Positions 1 through 6,170 of a stretch of 8,738 nt of DNA are shown here, piece by piece. Every line of letters starts with the position of its first letter. Within the stretch, counting starts at the first letter, position 1. The translations under genes and the position numbers were made by a program. Under the pieces are notes generated by a model. That model did not search any database and had not been told where the DNA came from. It saw only the letters and a list, made by a program, of their open reading frames with translations. Source of the DNA: Chloroflexota bacterium (lineage in GTDB: Bacteria; Chloroflexota; Anaerolineae; Anaerolineales; Villigracilaceae); contig JAKAMM010000056.1 in assembly GCA_021812905.1 (NCBI GenBank), positions 1 to 8,738 of the forward strand. Reading direction: 5' to 3'.

Positions 1-11
1 GCCCTGCTTCT

Positions 12-93
12 GCGCTGGTGCTGGAATTGGCAGACAGGCATGGTTGAGGGCCATGTGAGGCAACTCGTGAGGGTTCAAGTCCCTCCCAGCGCA
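12..93 (+). tRNA. tRNA-Leu (anticodon GAG)
   Basis: The full cloverleaf can be folded by hand. The acceptor stem pairs 12-18 (GCGCTGG) with 86-92 (CCAGCGC), and A93 is the discriminator. The D stem is CTG/CAG (21-23 with 35-37). The anticodon stem CATGG/CCATG (39-43 with 51-55) encloses the loop TTGAGGG, giving anticodon GAG at 46-48, which reads CUC/CUU leucine codons. A long variable arm (about 56-68, GAG/CTC stem) marks a class II tRNA, and the T arm is GAGGG/CCCTC (69-73 with 81-85) around TTCAAGT. CCA is not encoded, since ACACA follows, so the 3' end must be added after transcription. A terminator follows directly. The promoter would lie left of the window. Confidence 0.95.
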
Positions 94-98
94 CACAA

Positions 99-134
99 TG
101 AAATCCCCGAATAATATCGAGGATTTCATTTTAT
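99..134 (+). terminator. Rho-independent terminator of tRNA-Leu
   Basis: TGAAATCC (99-106) pairs with GGATTTCA (121-128). An inner CGA/TCG pairing (108-110 with 117-119) extends the stem, and TTTTAT (129-134) follows on the + strand. It begins 6 nt after the tRNA discriminator base, where a terminator for a single tRNA transcript is expected. The stem is AT-rich and the T tract short, so termination may be moderate. Confidence 0.75.
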
Positions 135-161
135 CTTAAACGAATCACAAAATGTATTTGC

Positions 162-217
162 AGGGGCGACCCGCTCAGTGAGAGAAAAACCATCATTGAC
201 CATGAAGGGTCGCCCTT
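162..217. repeat. Inverted repeat with GGGCGACCC arms
   Basis: GGGCGACCC (164-172) is perfectly complementary to GGGTCGCCC (207-215), and the flanking A162/T217 and G163/T216 (wobble) extend the stem to 11 pairs. The loop is 34 nt. It lies downstream of the minus-strand ATPase gene ending at 253 and downstream of the + strand tRNA, so it sits between convergent transcripts. No T tract follows on either strand, so a classical terminator is not supported. It may instead be a 3' RNA-stabilising hairpin or a copy of a short dispersed genomic repeat; related GGGGCGACCC palindromes are, from memory, common in some bacterial genomes. The rest of 135-252 shows no gene. Confidence 0.5.
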
Positions 218-252
218 ACTGTGTAAGGTGATTAAATAATCCAATTACCGTT

Positions 253-1053
253 TTAGTGAAGGATTTGACTGAGGAATAATCGCGTGCGTTCCTCGCGCGG
301 ATTTCGGAAGAATTCTTCCGGCGTCGCCTCTTCCACGATTTGACCCTGATCTATAAACACGATTCGATTTGCGGCCGCCCGGGCAAACCCCATTTCATGC
401 GAGACCACGATCATGGTCATCTCATGCGCGAGTTCCTTCATCACATCCAACACTTCGCCAATCATCTCCGGGTCGAGAGCCGACGTCGGCTCGTCAAACA
501 GCATCAAGCTGGGTTTCATGGCGAGGGCGCGGGCGATAGCCACGCGCTGTTGCTGTCCGCCCGAAAGTTGATTAGGATATTGGTTGCGTTTATCGGCCAA
601 ACCAACGCGTATCAACAGACGTTCAGCCTCGGCCCGTACCTGATCCGCTGGAGATTTGCGAACGCGTATGGGGGCCTCCATGATATTCTCGATTGCTGTT
701 AGATGAGGAAATAGGTTGAAACGCTGGAACACCATCCCGATCTCAGCTCGCTGACGCGCAATATTTTTCTCTTTGTCCTCCACAAGCTTGCCGTTGTGTT
801 CGTAATAACCGATCATGTGACCATTAACATATATATGGCCGCTGCTGATTTTTTCCAAATGGTTGATGCAGCGCAAGAAGGTGCTTTTGCCCGAACCAGA
901 GGGACCGATCACAACAACCACTTCATTCTTCCGCACTTCCAGGCTGATGTCTCTTAATACATGGAGCGAACCAAAGTGTTTGTTGACTTTCTCGGCCTTG
1001 ACGATGATATTGCTGTCAGCCAAATTCACATTGGCGGGAATGGGAGTATTCAT
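253..1053 (-). CDS. Polar amino-acid ABC transporter ATP-binding protein (GlnQ/HisP family), operon A
   Basis: This 266-aa cytoplasmic ATPase powers import of a polar amino acid or related small solute. All ABC motifs are present: Walker [10 protein letters not shown] (50-58), Q-loop Gln110 in [11 protein letters not shown], signature LSGGQ (163-167), Walker B LMLFDE (183-188), D-loop SALD (191-194) and the switch His219. The PHLTAIENI and [12 protein letters not shown] stretches are typical of the amino-acid subfamily. The start ATG (1053-1051) shares its A with the TGA stop of the permease gene (TGATG), and AAAGGAG lies about 8 nt upstream, so start choice and translational coupling are well supported. 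The protein is slightly longer than the usual 240-250 aa because of a roughly 18-residue N-terminal lead and a loop at about 82-100. Substrate cannot be read from the ATPase. It is the last gene of operon A. Confidence 0.93.
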   Translation of the reverse strand: MNTPIPANVNLADSNIIVKAEKVNKHFGSLHVLRDISLEVRKNEVVVVIGPSGSGKSTFLRCINHLEKISSGHIYVNGHMIGYYEHNGKLVEDKEKNIARQRAEIGMVFQRFNLFPHLTAIENIMEAPIRVRKSPADQVRAEAERLLIRVGLADKRNQYPNQLSGGQQQRVAIARALAMKPSLMLFDEPTSALDPEMIGEVLDVMKELAHEMTMIVVSHEMGFARAAANRIVFIDQGQIVEEATPEEFFRNPREERTRLFLSQILH

Positions 1054-1835
1054 CAGCGCGCTCCTTTGCCGCTCGAGCTAAACAGGCGCTGGACCATGCC
1101 GGGACCGCGTTCGATCCCTTTGCGTTCTCCAAGGCCAGACTCGATGCGCGCTTGAATGAGTGACCAGACCGTGGTCAGGAATAGATAATATAAGGATGCG
1201 GCAATAAACAACTCAAAAGGTTTGAAGACGCGGGCGTTTACCTGATTGAACCCGAAGAACAACTCACCAGCCGAGATGACTTCCATCAACGATGTGGTCT
1301 TCATCATATTGTTGAATTCATTGCCCAGCGGCGGGATGATTACTTTGGCGGCTTGCGGCAGGATAATGCGCTGCATCGCCAGACCGGTTGTCATGCCCAG
1401 TGATTTGGCGGCTTCCATTTGACCGGTGTCAATCGATTCGATTCCGGCGCGCACGATCTCAGCCATATACGCGCCTTCATTGATGCCCAATGCCAGCGTT
1501 CCGGCCTGGATGGCACCGGTAATAATGACAGGACCCAGGACTATATCTGGAAAATTATAAATATGAGTCACCCCCAATCCGAAAAAGAGCAATGCCATTT
1601 GCACAAGCAGAGGCGTGCCGCGGAAATACCAAACGTAAATTTCAGCGATCCAACGGACAACAGACAGCTTGGACATTTTGCCTAGTGCAGCAAAAAGGCC
1701 TAAGATCACTCCCAATGCCTGCGCCAATATACTGACTACCACGGTGGCGATCAAACCATTGCGAATGAGGGGATCCTGGAACGCAGAAGGAGGCCAGATG
1801 TAATTCAAGAACAGAGGCCAGTCAAAATGATACAT
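1053..1835 (-). CDS. Polar amino-acid ABC transporter permease (HisM/GlnP family), operon A
   Basis: This 260-aa inner-membrane protein forms the translocation channel. Hydrophobic segments lie at about 24-50, 62-90, 98-118 and 207-230. The cytoplasmic EAA loop that docks on the ATPase is clear: [23 protein letters not shown] (pieces at 126-148, with E141-A-A and G147), followed by IILPQA and the family signature PPLGNEF at 168-174. RGTPLLVQ (72-79) is also a hallmark of His/Glu/Gln permeases. Only one permease gene is present, so a homodimer is likely. It overlaps the downstream ATPase gene by 1 nt and lies 100 nt after the binding-protein gene, with a strong hairpin between. The ribosome-binding site before ATG 1835 is weak (AGCGAG at best), so expression may be lower than that of the binding protein. 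The C-terminal tail (about 231-260) is basic and Gly/Ser-rich. Confidence 0.92.
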   Translation of the reverse strand: MYHFDWPLFLNYIWPPSAFQDPLIRNGLIATVVVSILAQALGVILGLFAALGKMSKLSVVRWIAEIYVWYFRGTPLLVQMALLFFGLGVTHIYNFPDIVLGPVIITGAIQAGTLALGINEGAYMAEIVRAGIESIDTGQMEAAKSLGMTTGLAMQRIILPQAAKVIIPPLGNEFNNMMKTTSLMEVISAGELFFGFNQVNARVFKPFELFIAASLYYLFLTTVWSLIQARIESGLGERKGIERGPGMVQRLFSSSGKGAR

Positions 1836-1864
1836 GAGTGTCTCGCTTTGTCAATTTTCAAGGA

Positions 1865-1903
1865 TAGCAGGCCGGTCAGATACTTAGGCCGACCGGCCTG
1901 CTA
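1865..1903. repeat. Strong intercistronic hairpin between binding protein and permease genes, operon A
   Basis: TAGCAGGCCGGTC (1865-1877) and GACCGGCCTGCTA (1891-1903) form a perfect 13-bp GC-rich stem with a 13-nt loop. It lies 32 nt past the stop of the minus-strand binding-protein gene and about 30 nt before the permease start. A T-rich tract (TTATTTT, 1904-1910) follows on the + strand only. On the transcribed minus strand the stem is followed by TATCCTTGAAAA, so it is not an ideal terminator in the reading direction. The likeliest role is a 3' stabilising hairpin or attenuator that favours the upstream binding-protein message; this role is inferred from position. Confidence 0.7.
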
Positions 1904-1935
1904 TTATTTTGAAACAACAACTCCCTTGGGAGTCT

Positions 1936-2892
1936 TTATGGCTTGATTGCTCCGCTGGATAAGTTCCACTTGTCCAGTATTTTGCCATAGGTCCCATCAG
2001 TCATCATGCTCTTAAGAGCTGTTTGTACAGCCTGGCCGAGCGGGGTGAGGGGCGCATTGGTGCAATCCGCCTGACCACACGGGACGCTGATGCCTACCAT
2101 TGCCGGTTCGATCACCTGACCAACCAACTGGAACTGGTCCGGGTGCTGAACAACATAGTAGGCCGCCACCGGAGTATCGGCAAAATACACGGCTACTTTG
2201 TTTGCCTGTAGCTGTTGGAGTGCGTCAGTATCTTTCATTGTGACGACCACCGTAGGCACCTTCTTGCCGGCTGCAGTACACTCTGCTGACAATCCCTTGC
2301 CTTTGTAATCACCGGTGCCTTGGAGATAATCGACCTCGGTGGTGCCGCTCTCAGCTGCTACGCTTTGACCGCATAGGTCTGTTGGAACGTTGATATTCAG
2401 CGGGTTGCCTTTGGCGGCCAGCATTGATTGACCAGCCTGGAAGTAGGGGATCATGCTAACCTGTTTCTGGCGATCGGTGGTGATGTTCTGGTCAGAAATA
2501 ATGATGTCGCATTTACCGCTGGTTACGGCGGCAATGATCGTGTCAAAGACGCTGTTGACGATCTGTGCCTTGAGACCGAGTCGGTTGGCGATTTCAGTGC
2601 CCATTTCGATATCTGAACCGGTTGGATTGCCGTTCTCGTCAAAGAACTCCATAGGCGGATAAGGGAGGTCTGAACAGATCAGTAATTTTCCCTTCTGGGA
2701 CAAAAGGGTCGGGTCAACAGATACCACCGGCGTAGGGGCGGGTGGCATTGCCGTCGGCGCAGCGGCGGGCGGCTCAGTAACCATCACTGTTTCAATCACC
2801 GTAACTGGCGGTGGGGGAGTTGGCGTGGCACAAGCAGCTAATAGCATGCTGGCAAGCACCAGGCAACTTAAAACCGGAAATAACTTTTTCAT
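1936..2892 (-). CDS. Amino-acid ABC transporter substrate-binding lipoprotein (SBP family 3), operon A
   Basis: This 318-aa extracytoplasmic solute receptor delivers its ligand to the operon A permease. A signal peptide with charged MKK, hydrophobic core and lipobox L18-A-A-C21 predicts a lipid-anchored protein. Residues 22-60 are a Pro/Thr/Val/Ala-rich linker (ATPTPPPPVTVIETV...), a style frequent in Chloroflexota lipoproteins. The SBP_bac_3 domain spans about 68-312: LLICSDLPYPPMEFFDENG, GSDIEMGTEIANRLG, TTDRQKQV with Arg141 as the probable carboxylate-binding residue, SGTTE (182-186), and ADTPVAAYY (238-246) with Asp239 as a candidate amino-group contact. The four cysteines between 174 and 277 (C174, C205, C272, C277) could form disulfides. 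AAGGAG (2905-2900) lies 7 nt before the ATG, a strong ribosome-binding site. The promoter block at 2954-2987 is upstream. The exact ligand is not determinable; a polar amino acid is likely. Confidence 0.92.
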   Translation of the reverse strand: MKKLFPVLSCLVLASMLLAACATPTPPPPVTVIETVMVTEPPAAAPTAMPPAPTPVVSVDPTLLSQKGKLLICSDLPYPPMEFFDENGNPTGSDIEMGTEIANRLGLKAQIVNSVFDTIIAAVTSGKCDIIISDQNITTDRQKQVSMIPYFQAGQSMLAAKGNPLNINVPTDLCGQSVAAESGTTEVDYLQGTGDYKGKGLSAECTAAGKKVPTVVVTMKDTDALQQLQANKVAVYFADTPVAAYYVVQHPDQFQLVGQVIEPAMVGISVPCGQADCTNAPLTPLGQAVQTALKSMMTDGTYGKILDKWNLSSGAIKP

Positions 2893-2954
2893 TTTCTCTC
2901 TCCTTGTTATGTGGTTTACGATTTATGCGACCGGTATCGCAATCGAATGGACAA

Positions 2955-2983
2955 AGGATAGACCAACTTTGCATAAATTGCAA
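2955..2983 (-). promoter_or_regulatory. Promoter of importer operon A (shared with operon B)
   Basis: On the minus strand TTGCAA (2983-2978), a 17-nt spacer and TATCCT (2960-2955) make a plausible sigma-70-type promoter, with transcription predicted near 2948 and a leader of about 55 nt. Within a 34-nt block (2954-2987), 26 positions match the block upstream of operon B (6039-6072). Identity is concentrated over the -35 side (ACTCTTGCA) and the -10 side (GTCTATCCTT). Here a short perfect inverted repeat, TTGCA-TAAAT-TGCAA (2969-2983), overlaps the -35 region and could be an operator. The conservation is seen directly; promoter function is inferred. Confidence 0.65.
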
Positions 2984-3125
2984 GAGTTGACTTTTGCTTC
3001 TGCCCCTTATCACATAAGTCGAATTGCGAACGAGAACAGAGCGGAAATCACTCGAATCTACTTGGATATGCGCGCCCGGCTGATATGTAACGTATCAAGA
3101 TTATTCATTCGCCTTACGCTGAACA

Positions 3126-3175
3126 TCCCGAAGGTTCACGTAATTCAGGCTTGCTTTCTGCTCGAACCTTCGGGA
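3126..3175. repeat. Inverted repeat downstream of operon B (CCCGAAGGTTC arms)
   Basis: TCCCGAAGGTTC (3126-3137) pairs perfectly with GAACCTTCGGGA (3164-3175), giving 12 bp with a 26-nt loop. It starts 16 nt after the stop of the minus-strand ATPase gene (3192), so it is in the 3' region of the operon B transcript. No T tract follows on either strand, so it is not a textbook terminator; it may be a Rho-associated or RNA-stabilising hairpin, or a short dispersed repeat. The remainder of the 2893-3191 gap holds the operon A promoter and no supported gene. Confidence 0.55.
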
Positions 3176-3191
3176 CTGTGCATAACATTCG

Positions 3192-3956
3192 TTATTCGTT
3201 TCCGCCGGTACGATAACGGTCGATCAAAGCTTGCGTACGCGGATCTTTTGGCGATCCGAAAATTTCTTCGGGGGCCTTATCTTCAATGATTTCGCCTTCG
3301 GCCATGACAACCACACGATCGGCAACTTCACGCGCAAAACCCATTTCGTGGGTTACCACCAGCATGGTCATACCTTCCTGTGCGAGCTTTTTCATTACGT
3401 TCAATACTTCGCCGATCAGTTCGGGATCGAGGGCTGAGGTTGGCTCGTCGAAAAGCATAACTTTCGGTTCCATGGCTAGCGCGCGCGCAATGGCGACGCG
3501 TTGTTTTTGTCCGCCGGAAAGGCGTGCGGGATATTCATCTTTCTTGAATAGCAGTCCAACACGATCGAGATTCATTTCTGCAATTTCGTTGGCTTTTGCG
3601 CGCTCCATTTTCTTGACTGTAACCGGTCCCTCGGTCACATTTTCGAGCACGCTCATGTGTGGAAATAAATTGAACTCCTGAAAAACCATTCCGGTCTTCA
3701 AGCGGACATCGTGCACAAGTTGACGGTGTTCCTTGCCTTTCCGGCCTGCTTCAACAACCAGTTTGTCGACTTCGATTACCCCGGCAGATGGCTCTTCAAG
3801 AAAATTAATACAGCGAAGCAGGGTGCTTTTGCCTGAGCCGCTGCGCCCGATCACGCAGACCACTTCCATTGGCTTGACTTCAAGGTTCACCTTTTTTAAT
3901 ACGTGAAGACGGCCAAAGTATTTATCAAGATCGGTGACTTTGACAATAGGCGTCAT
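3192..3956 (-). CDS. Polar amino-acid ABC transporter ATP-binding protein (GlnQ/HisP family), operon B
   Basis: This 254-aa cytoplasmic ATPase serves the operon B importer. Walker [10 protein letters not shown] (37-45), Q-loop Gln93 ([11 protein letters not shown]), LSGGQ (146-150), Walker B VMLFDE (166-171), SALD D-loop and switch His203 are all intact. The start was set at ATG 3956-3954 (MTPIVKV). It lies 1 nt after the permease TAA stop and 9 nt after AAAGGAG, whereas the longer in-frame ATG at 4004 would overlap the permease gene by 47 nt and add a non-conserved lead. It resembles the operon A ATPase clearly but is far from identical, so the two operons are old paralogues rather than a recent duplication. 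This is the last gene of operon B; the inverted repeat at 3126-3175 follows. Confidence 0.93.
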   Translation of the reverse strand: MTPIVKVTDLDKYFGRLHVLKKVNLEVKPMEVVCVIGRSGSGKSTLLRCINFLEEPSAGVIEVDKLVVEAGRKGKEHRQLVHDVRLKTGMVFQEFNLFPHMSVLENVTEGPVTVKKMERAKANEIAEMNLDRVGLLFKKDEYPARLSGGQKQRVAIARALAMEPKVMLFDEPTSALDPELIGEVLNVMKKLAQEGMTMLVVTHEMGFAREVADRVVVMAEGEIIEDKAPEEIFGSPKDPRTQALIDRYRTGGNE

Positions 3957-3957
3957 G

Positions 3958-4809
3958 TTAGCGATCTCCTTTGGCGAGGCGACTCTCAAGCAAGTTTTGA
4001 GCATAACTTAATATGAGTGTCATCATCCAGTAGAAGATGGCGGCCATGATTAGCGCCTCAAGGTTGTGGAATTGCGCCCGCCCGACTTTTGTAGCGCGCC
4101 ACATCAATTCGTGGACGAAGCCGGTTGCGGAGACAAGCGCTGAGTCTTTGGTCATTGCGATGAATTCATTTCCCATGGGAGGTATGGCAAAGCGCATTGC
4201 TTGTGGAACAACGATGCGTTGCATTGTTTGGCCGGGTGTCATGCCGATAGCCATGGCGGCCTCGCGCTGACCTTTTCCAACGGATGCGATGCCTGCGCGG
4301 AATATCTCGCTCATGTACGCGCCGTAGTTAAGGCCGAGGGCGACTACTCCGGCAAGCGTCCCGGAAAGAACGATGCCGAGTTGAGGCAGGGCAAGAAAGA
4401 AGAAAAAAATCTGAAGATAGAGCGGTGTACCGCGGATCAATGAGACATAGAACGTGCTTAGGGCATAGATGGGTGGATTGTTCGAAAGACGTCCGAGTGC
4501 GGCGAGCAGTGCGAGTCCGGTTGCAAATGCAATCGAAAGGATTGAGATTTTGATCGTTTCCCACAACCCTCCCGCTATAAAAAACATATTGTCTTTGATA
4601 AATTGCTGGTCGAGCTTAATCGTGTTGAGTGTGAAACTCCCGATCGTCAATGAGTTTCCACTGAATAGAAAAACCAGAATTAATAGCAGGACGCCCCAGG
4701 ATAAGCCAACGTTTGTGCGAAAAAGCTGCTCTTTTCGTTTTTGAGCCTGGAAGAGCGATTCCGCTTGTGACTTTGAAGCATTTTCTTCTTGTTTTGCTAA
4801 AAGGTTCAT
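3958..4809 (-). CDS. Polar amino-acid ABC transporter permease (HisM/GlnP family), operon B
   Basis: This 283-aa membrane channel has a charged, Gln/Lys-rich cytoplasmic N-terminus (1-32) and an extra hydrophobic helix at about 35-51, ahead of the standard permease core (segments near 79-105, 119-147, 150-165 and 250-272). RGTPLYLQ (126-133), the EAA loop [11 protein letters not shown] (180-190), IVVPQA and PPMGNEF (210-216) are family hallmarks. The start at ATG 4809 (MNLLAKQ) is preferred: GAAGGG lies 9 nt upstream. The longer in-frame ATG at 4926 would place coding sequence through a strong hairpin (4891-4929) and add a non-family N-terminus. One permease gene implies a homodimer. Its stop is 1 nt from the ATPase start, so the two are translationally coupled. 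The extra N-terminal helix and the region after it (52-78) distinguish it from the operon A permease. Confidence 0.92.
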   Translation of the reverse strand: MNLLAKQEENASKSQAESLFQAQKRKEQLFRTNVGLSWGVLLLILVFLFSGNSLTIGSFTLNTIKLDQQFIKDNMFFIAGGLWETIKISILSIAFATGLALLAALGRLSNNPPIYALSTFYVSLIRGTPLYLQIFFFFLALPQLGIVLSGTLAGVVALGLNYGAYMSEIFRAGIASVGKGQREAAMAIGMTPGQTMQRIVVPQAMRFAIPPMGNEFIAMTKDSALVSATGFVHELMWRATKVGRAQFHNLEALIMAAIFYWMMTLILSYAQNLLESRLAKGDR

Positions 4810-4890
4810 CTTGATTTTCCCTTCAGCGATCAGGAGTATCTGATCTGAAAATTTATTTTCATGGAGACTTCTCAATAAGAAAGGGGAAGT

Positions 4891-4929
4891 GGGGTGTTTT
4901 GGACGGGTTTCACCCGCCCAAAACACCCC
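4891..4929. repeat. Long intercistronic hairpin upstream of permease gene, operon B
   Basis: GGGGTGTTTTGGACGGG (4891-4907) pairs with CCCGCCCAAAACACCCC (4913-4929), with one A/C mismatch in 17 positions and a 5-nt loop (TTTCA). On the transcribed minus strand no T tract follows directly, though weak pairing continues on both sides. It lies between the terminator-like hairpin behind the binding-protein gene and the permease start. It is a probable second attenuation or RNA-processing element controlling permease/ATPase output; the role is inferred from position and strength. Confidence 0.7.
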
Positions 4930-4965
4930 AAACCCCGCTTTATAGAAGAGATATGATCAGGATTT

Positions 4966-5001
4966 GAAAATAAAGGGAAGCGGCTTTATGCCGCTTCCCT
5001 T
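4966..5001 (-). terminator. Terminator-like hairpin directly after the operon B binding-protein gene
   Basis: On the minus strand AAGGGAAGCGGC and GCCGCTTCCCTT (5001-4990 with 4984-4973) form a perfect 12-bp stem with a 5-nt loop. TTTATTTTC (about 4974-4966) follows in the direction of transcription. This has the full form of an intrinsic terminator, 13 nt past the binding-protein stop. Because permease and ATPase genes follow on the same strand without another evident promoter, partial read-through is likely, lowering their level relative to the receptor. Confidence 0.75.
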
Positions 5002-5014
5002 GGGCGCGAATATA

Positions 5015-5923
5015 TTATTTCGGAGCTTGTGTCAGATCAGATTTGAACCATTGGGTTGAAAGCGCTGACAGTGTGCCGTCACTGTGCATTTTCGTGATGG
5101 TGTCGTTAATTGCTTTCAGCAGCGAATCAGTGGGTTTGCTGGTGGCTTTGTCAATTGCCACAGCCAAATCTTCTGAGTAAACGGGCGAGCCGAGTTGCAT
5201 TACCGGCAGGCCCGCGGCAATATTCGCATCTACAACTGTCTGAGATGTAACATAGCCGACGAAATCTTTGCGGCCGGAGGCGATTGCCTGGGCGCATTCC
5301 TGATCGGTCTCCAGGGTTACAACCTTCACATTCGCCGGGGCCTTGGCGTAAATGGATGAGGCTGGCAGGCCGAGAGCAGCCATATCGTTGTTCAACCAGG
5401 ATTCATAGGTTGTGGATGTGCCCGCACACAACGCCTTGCCAGCCAAATCGTCAAGCTTTGTGAATCCAGAGTCCTTGCCCACAGCTACAACAGCAGGAGT
5501 GTAGTAGTAGGGAACACTGAAGTTCAAAACCTTCTGACGATCAACGGTGATGGTCATCGAGCCTACGCTGATGTCCCATTTATTGGCCCAGTTTCCGGCA
5601 GTGATCGCGTCCCAGGATGGGGTGGCGAAGCAGGTCTCGACGCCGAGAGCGTCGCCGATCTTGTGAGCTACATCCACATCGAAACCCTTCATTTCGGCCG
5701 TGGTCAAGGCATCCGATGGACACTTGGTGTTAGCGGGGCGTTTTCCGGTGGTGTCGAGGAAGGATTGCGGTTCGTAGTTCGGATCGGTCGAGACAAGTAC
5801 ATAACCGCGTTGTTTGATGGCGCCCAACAGGTCGCTGGCTGAAGCGCCGGTGTTTCCGCCGCAGGCGGTCAGGACAAAGGCGGCCGCGAGTACCGAGACC
5901 AAAACGATGTAAAGTTTCTTCAT
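5015..5923 (-). CDS. Amino-acid ABC transporter substrate-binding lipoprotein (SBP family 3), operon B
   Basis: This 302-aa lipid-anchored solute receptor serves the operon B importer. The start at ATG 5923 (MKKLYIVLV) is preferred over the longer in-frame ATG at 6034: GGAGGAG lies 7 nt upstream, and it gives a clean signal peptide ending in lipobox L18-T-A-C21. The SBP_bac_3 domain spans about 31-295: YVLVSTDPNYEPQSF (41-55), the GFDVDVAHKIGDALG helix (80-94), TVDRQKVLNFSVPYY with Arg129 as the probable ligand-carboxylate contact, and GTSTTYESWL (168-177). The insert at about 59-77 (KRPANTKCPSDALTTAEMK), including Cys68 that may pair with Cys98, is longer than usual. The second-lobe segment DFVGYVTSQTVVD (220-232) differs from the usual Asp-rich form, as seen in operon A, so the two importers probably have different ligands. 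The exact substrate is unknown. Confidence 0.92.
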   Translation of the reverse strand: MKKLYIVLVSVLAAAFVLTACGGNTGASASDLLGAIKQRGYVLVSTDPNYEPQSFLDTTGKRPANTKCPSDALTTAEMKGFDVDVAHKIGDALGVETCFATPSWDAITAGNWANKWDISVGSMTITVDRQKVLNFSVPYYYTPAVVAVGKDSGFTKLDDLAGKALCAGTSTTYESWLNNDMAALGLPASSIYAKAPANVKVVTLETDQECAQAIASGRKDFVGYVTSQTVVDANIAAGLPVMQLGSPVYSEDLAVAIDKATSKPTDSLLKAINDTITKMHSDGTLSALSTQWFKSDLTQAPK

Positions 5924-6039
5924 TAGATTTCTCCTCCAATACGAAAATAGTTGTTTTGTTTCACGGACGAAAAGAAGCGATGGGAGACTGGGCCAGAGAG
6001 ACACCTCCTTTGTCGTGCAAAGATTTATTTTCATGAATA

Positions 6040-6068
6040 AGGATAGACTAACTTGGCGATTTATGCAA
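6040..6068 (-). promoter_or_regulatory. Promoter of importer operon B (shared with operon A)
   Basis: On the minus strand TTGCAT (6068-6063), a 17-nt spacer and TATCCT (6045-6040) match the operon A promoter in sequence and spacing. The wider block 6039-6072 is identical to 2954-2987 at 26 of 34 positions, the differences lying mainly in the spacer. Predicted transcription begins near 6033, giving a leader of about 110 nt before ATG 5923. The inverted repeat seen in the operon A copy is imperfect here. Promoter function is inferred from motif and conservation. Confidence 0.65.
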
Positions 6069-6123
6069 GAGTAGAAGGATTGATATTATTCAAAGCCTCG
6101 CGGCTGTGTGCAAAAAATGGAGG

Positions 6124-6132
6124 TGGTACAAT
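6124..6132 (+). promoter_or_regulatory. Candidate extended -10 promoter for the SCP2-AOR operon
   Basis: TGG-TACAAT (6124-6132) fits an extended -10 element (TGn followed by a 5/6 match to TATAAT). No good -35 is seen 16-18 nt upstream. The start site would be near 6139, with a leader of about 32 nt to ATG 6171. The 5924-6170 gap is therefore a divergent promoter region between importer operon B and this operon; no other gene is supported in it. Confidence 0.4.
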
Positions 6133-6170
6133 ACATTTACTTTTCATTTGTTTTTACCAAGGAGTATCCA

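Noticed and set aside
1849..1854. TTGACA on the minus strand as a -35 box for a separate permease promoter in operon A
   Set aside because: It lies only about 14 nt before the permease ATG, so no -10 and transcription start could fit ahead of that start codon.
1865..1910. The operon A hairpin plus TTATTTT as a + strand terminator
   Set aside because: No + strand gene lies upstream that it could serve; its place between two minus-strand genes fits an intercistronic element better.
2825..3289. A 154-codon open frame on the + strand across the operon A promoter region
   Set aside because: It overlaps the 5' end of the binding-protein gene and the 3' end of the operon B ATPase antisense, has no ribosome-binding site, and its protein resembles no family I recognise. 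The conserved promoter block inside it argues for non-coding DNA.
4810..4926. Longer N-terminus for the operon B permease starting at 4926
   Set aside because: It would translate through the strong hairpin at 4891-4929 and adds residues not typical of the family; the ATG at 4809 has a good ribosome-binding site.
5924..6034. A metabolite-binding riboswitch in the operon B leader
   Set aside because: I could find no conserved aptamer pattern (for example glycine, lysine or SAM cores) and no mutually exclusive terminator/antiterminator before ATG 5923.
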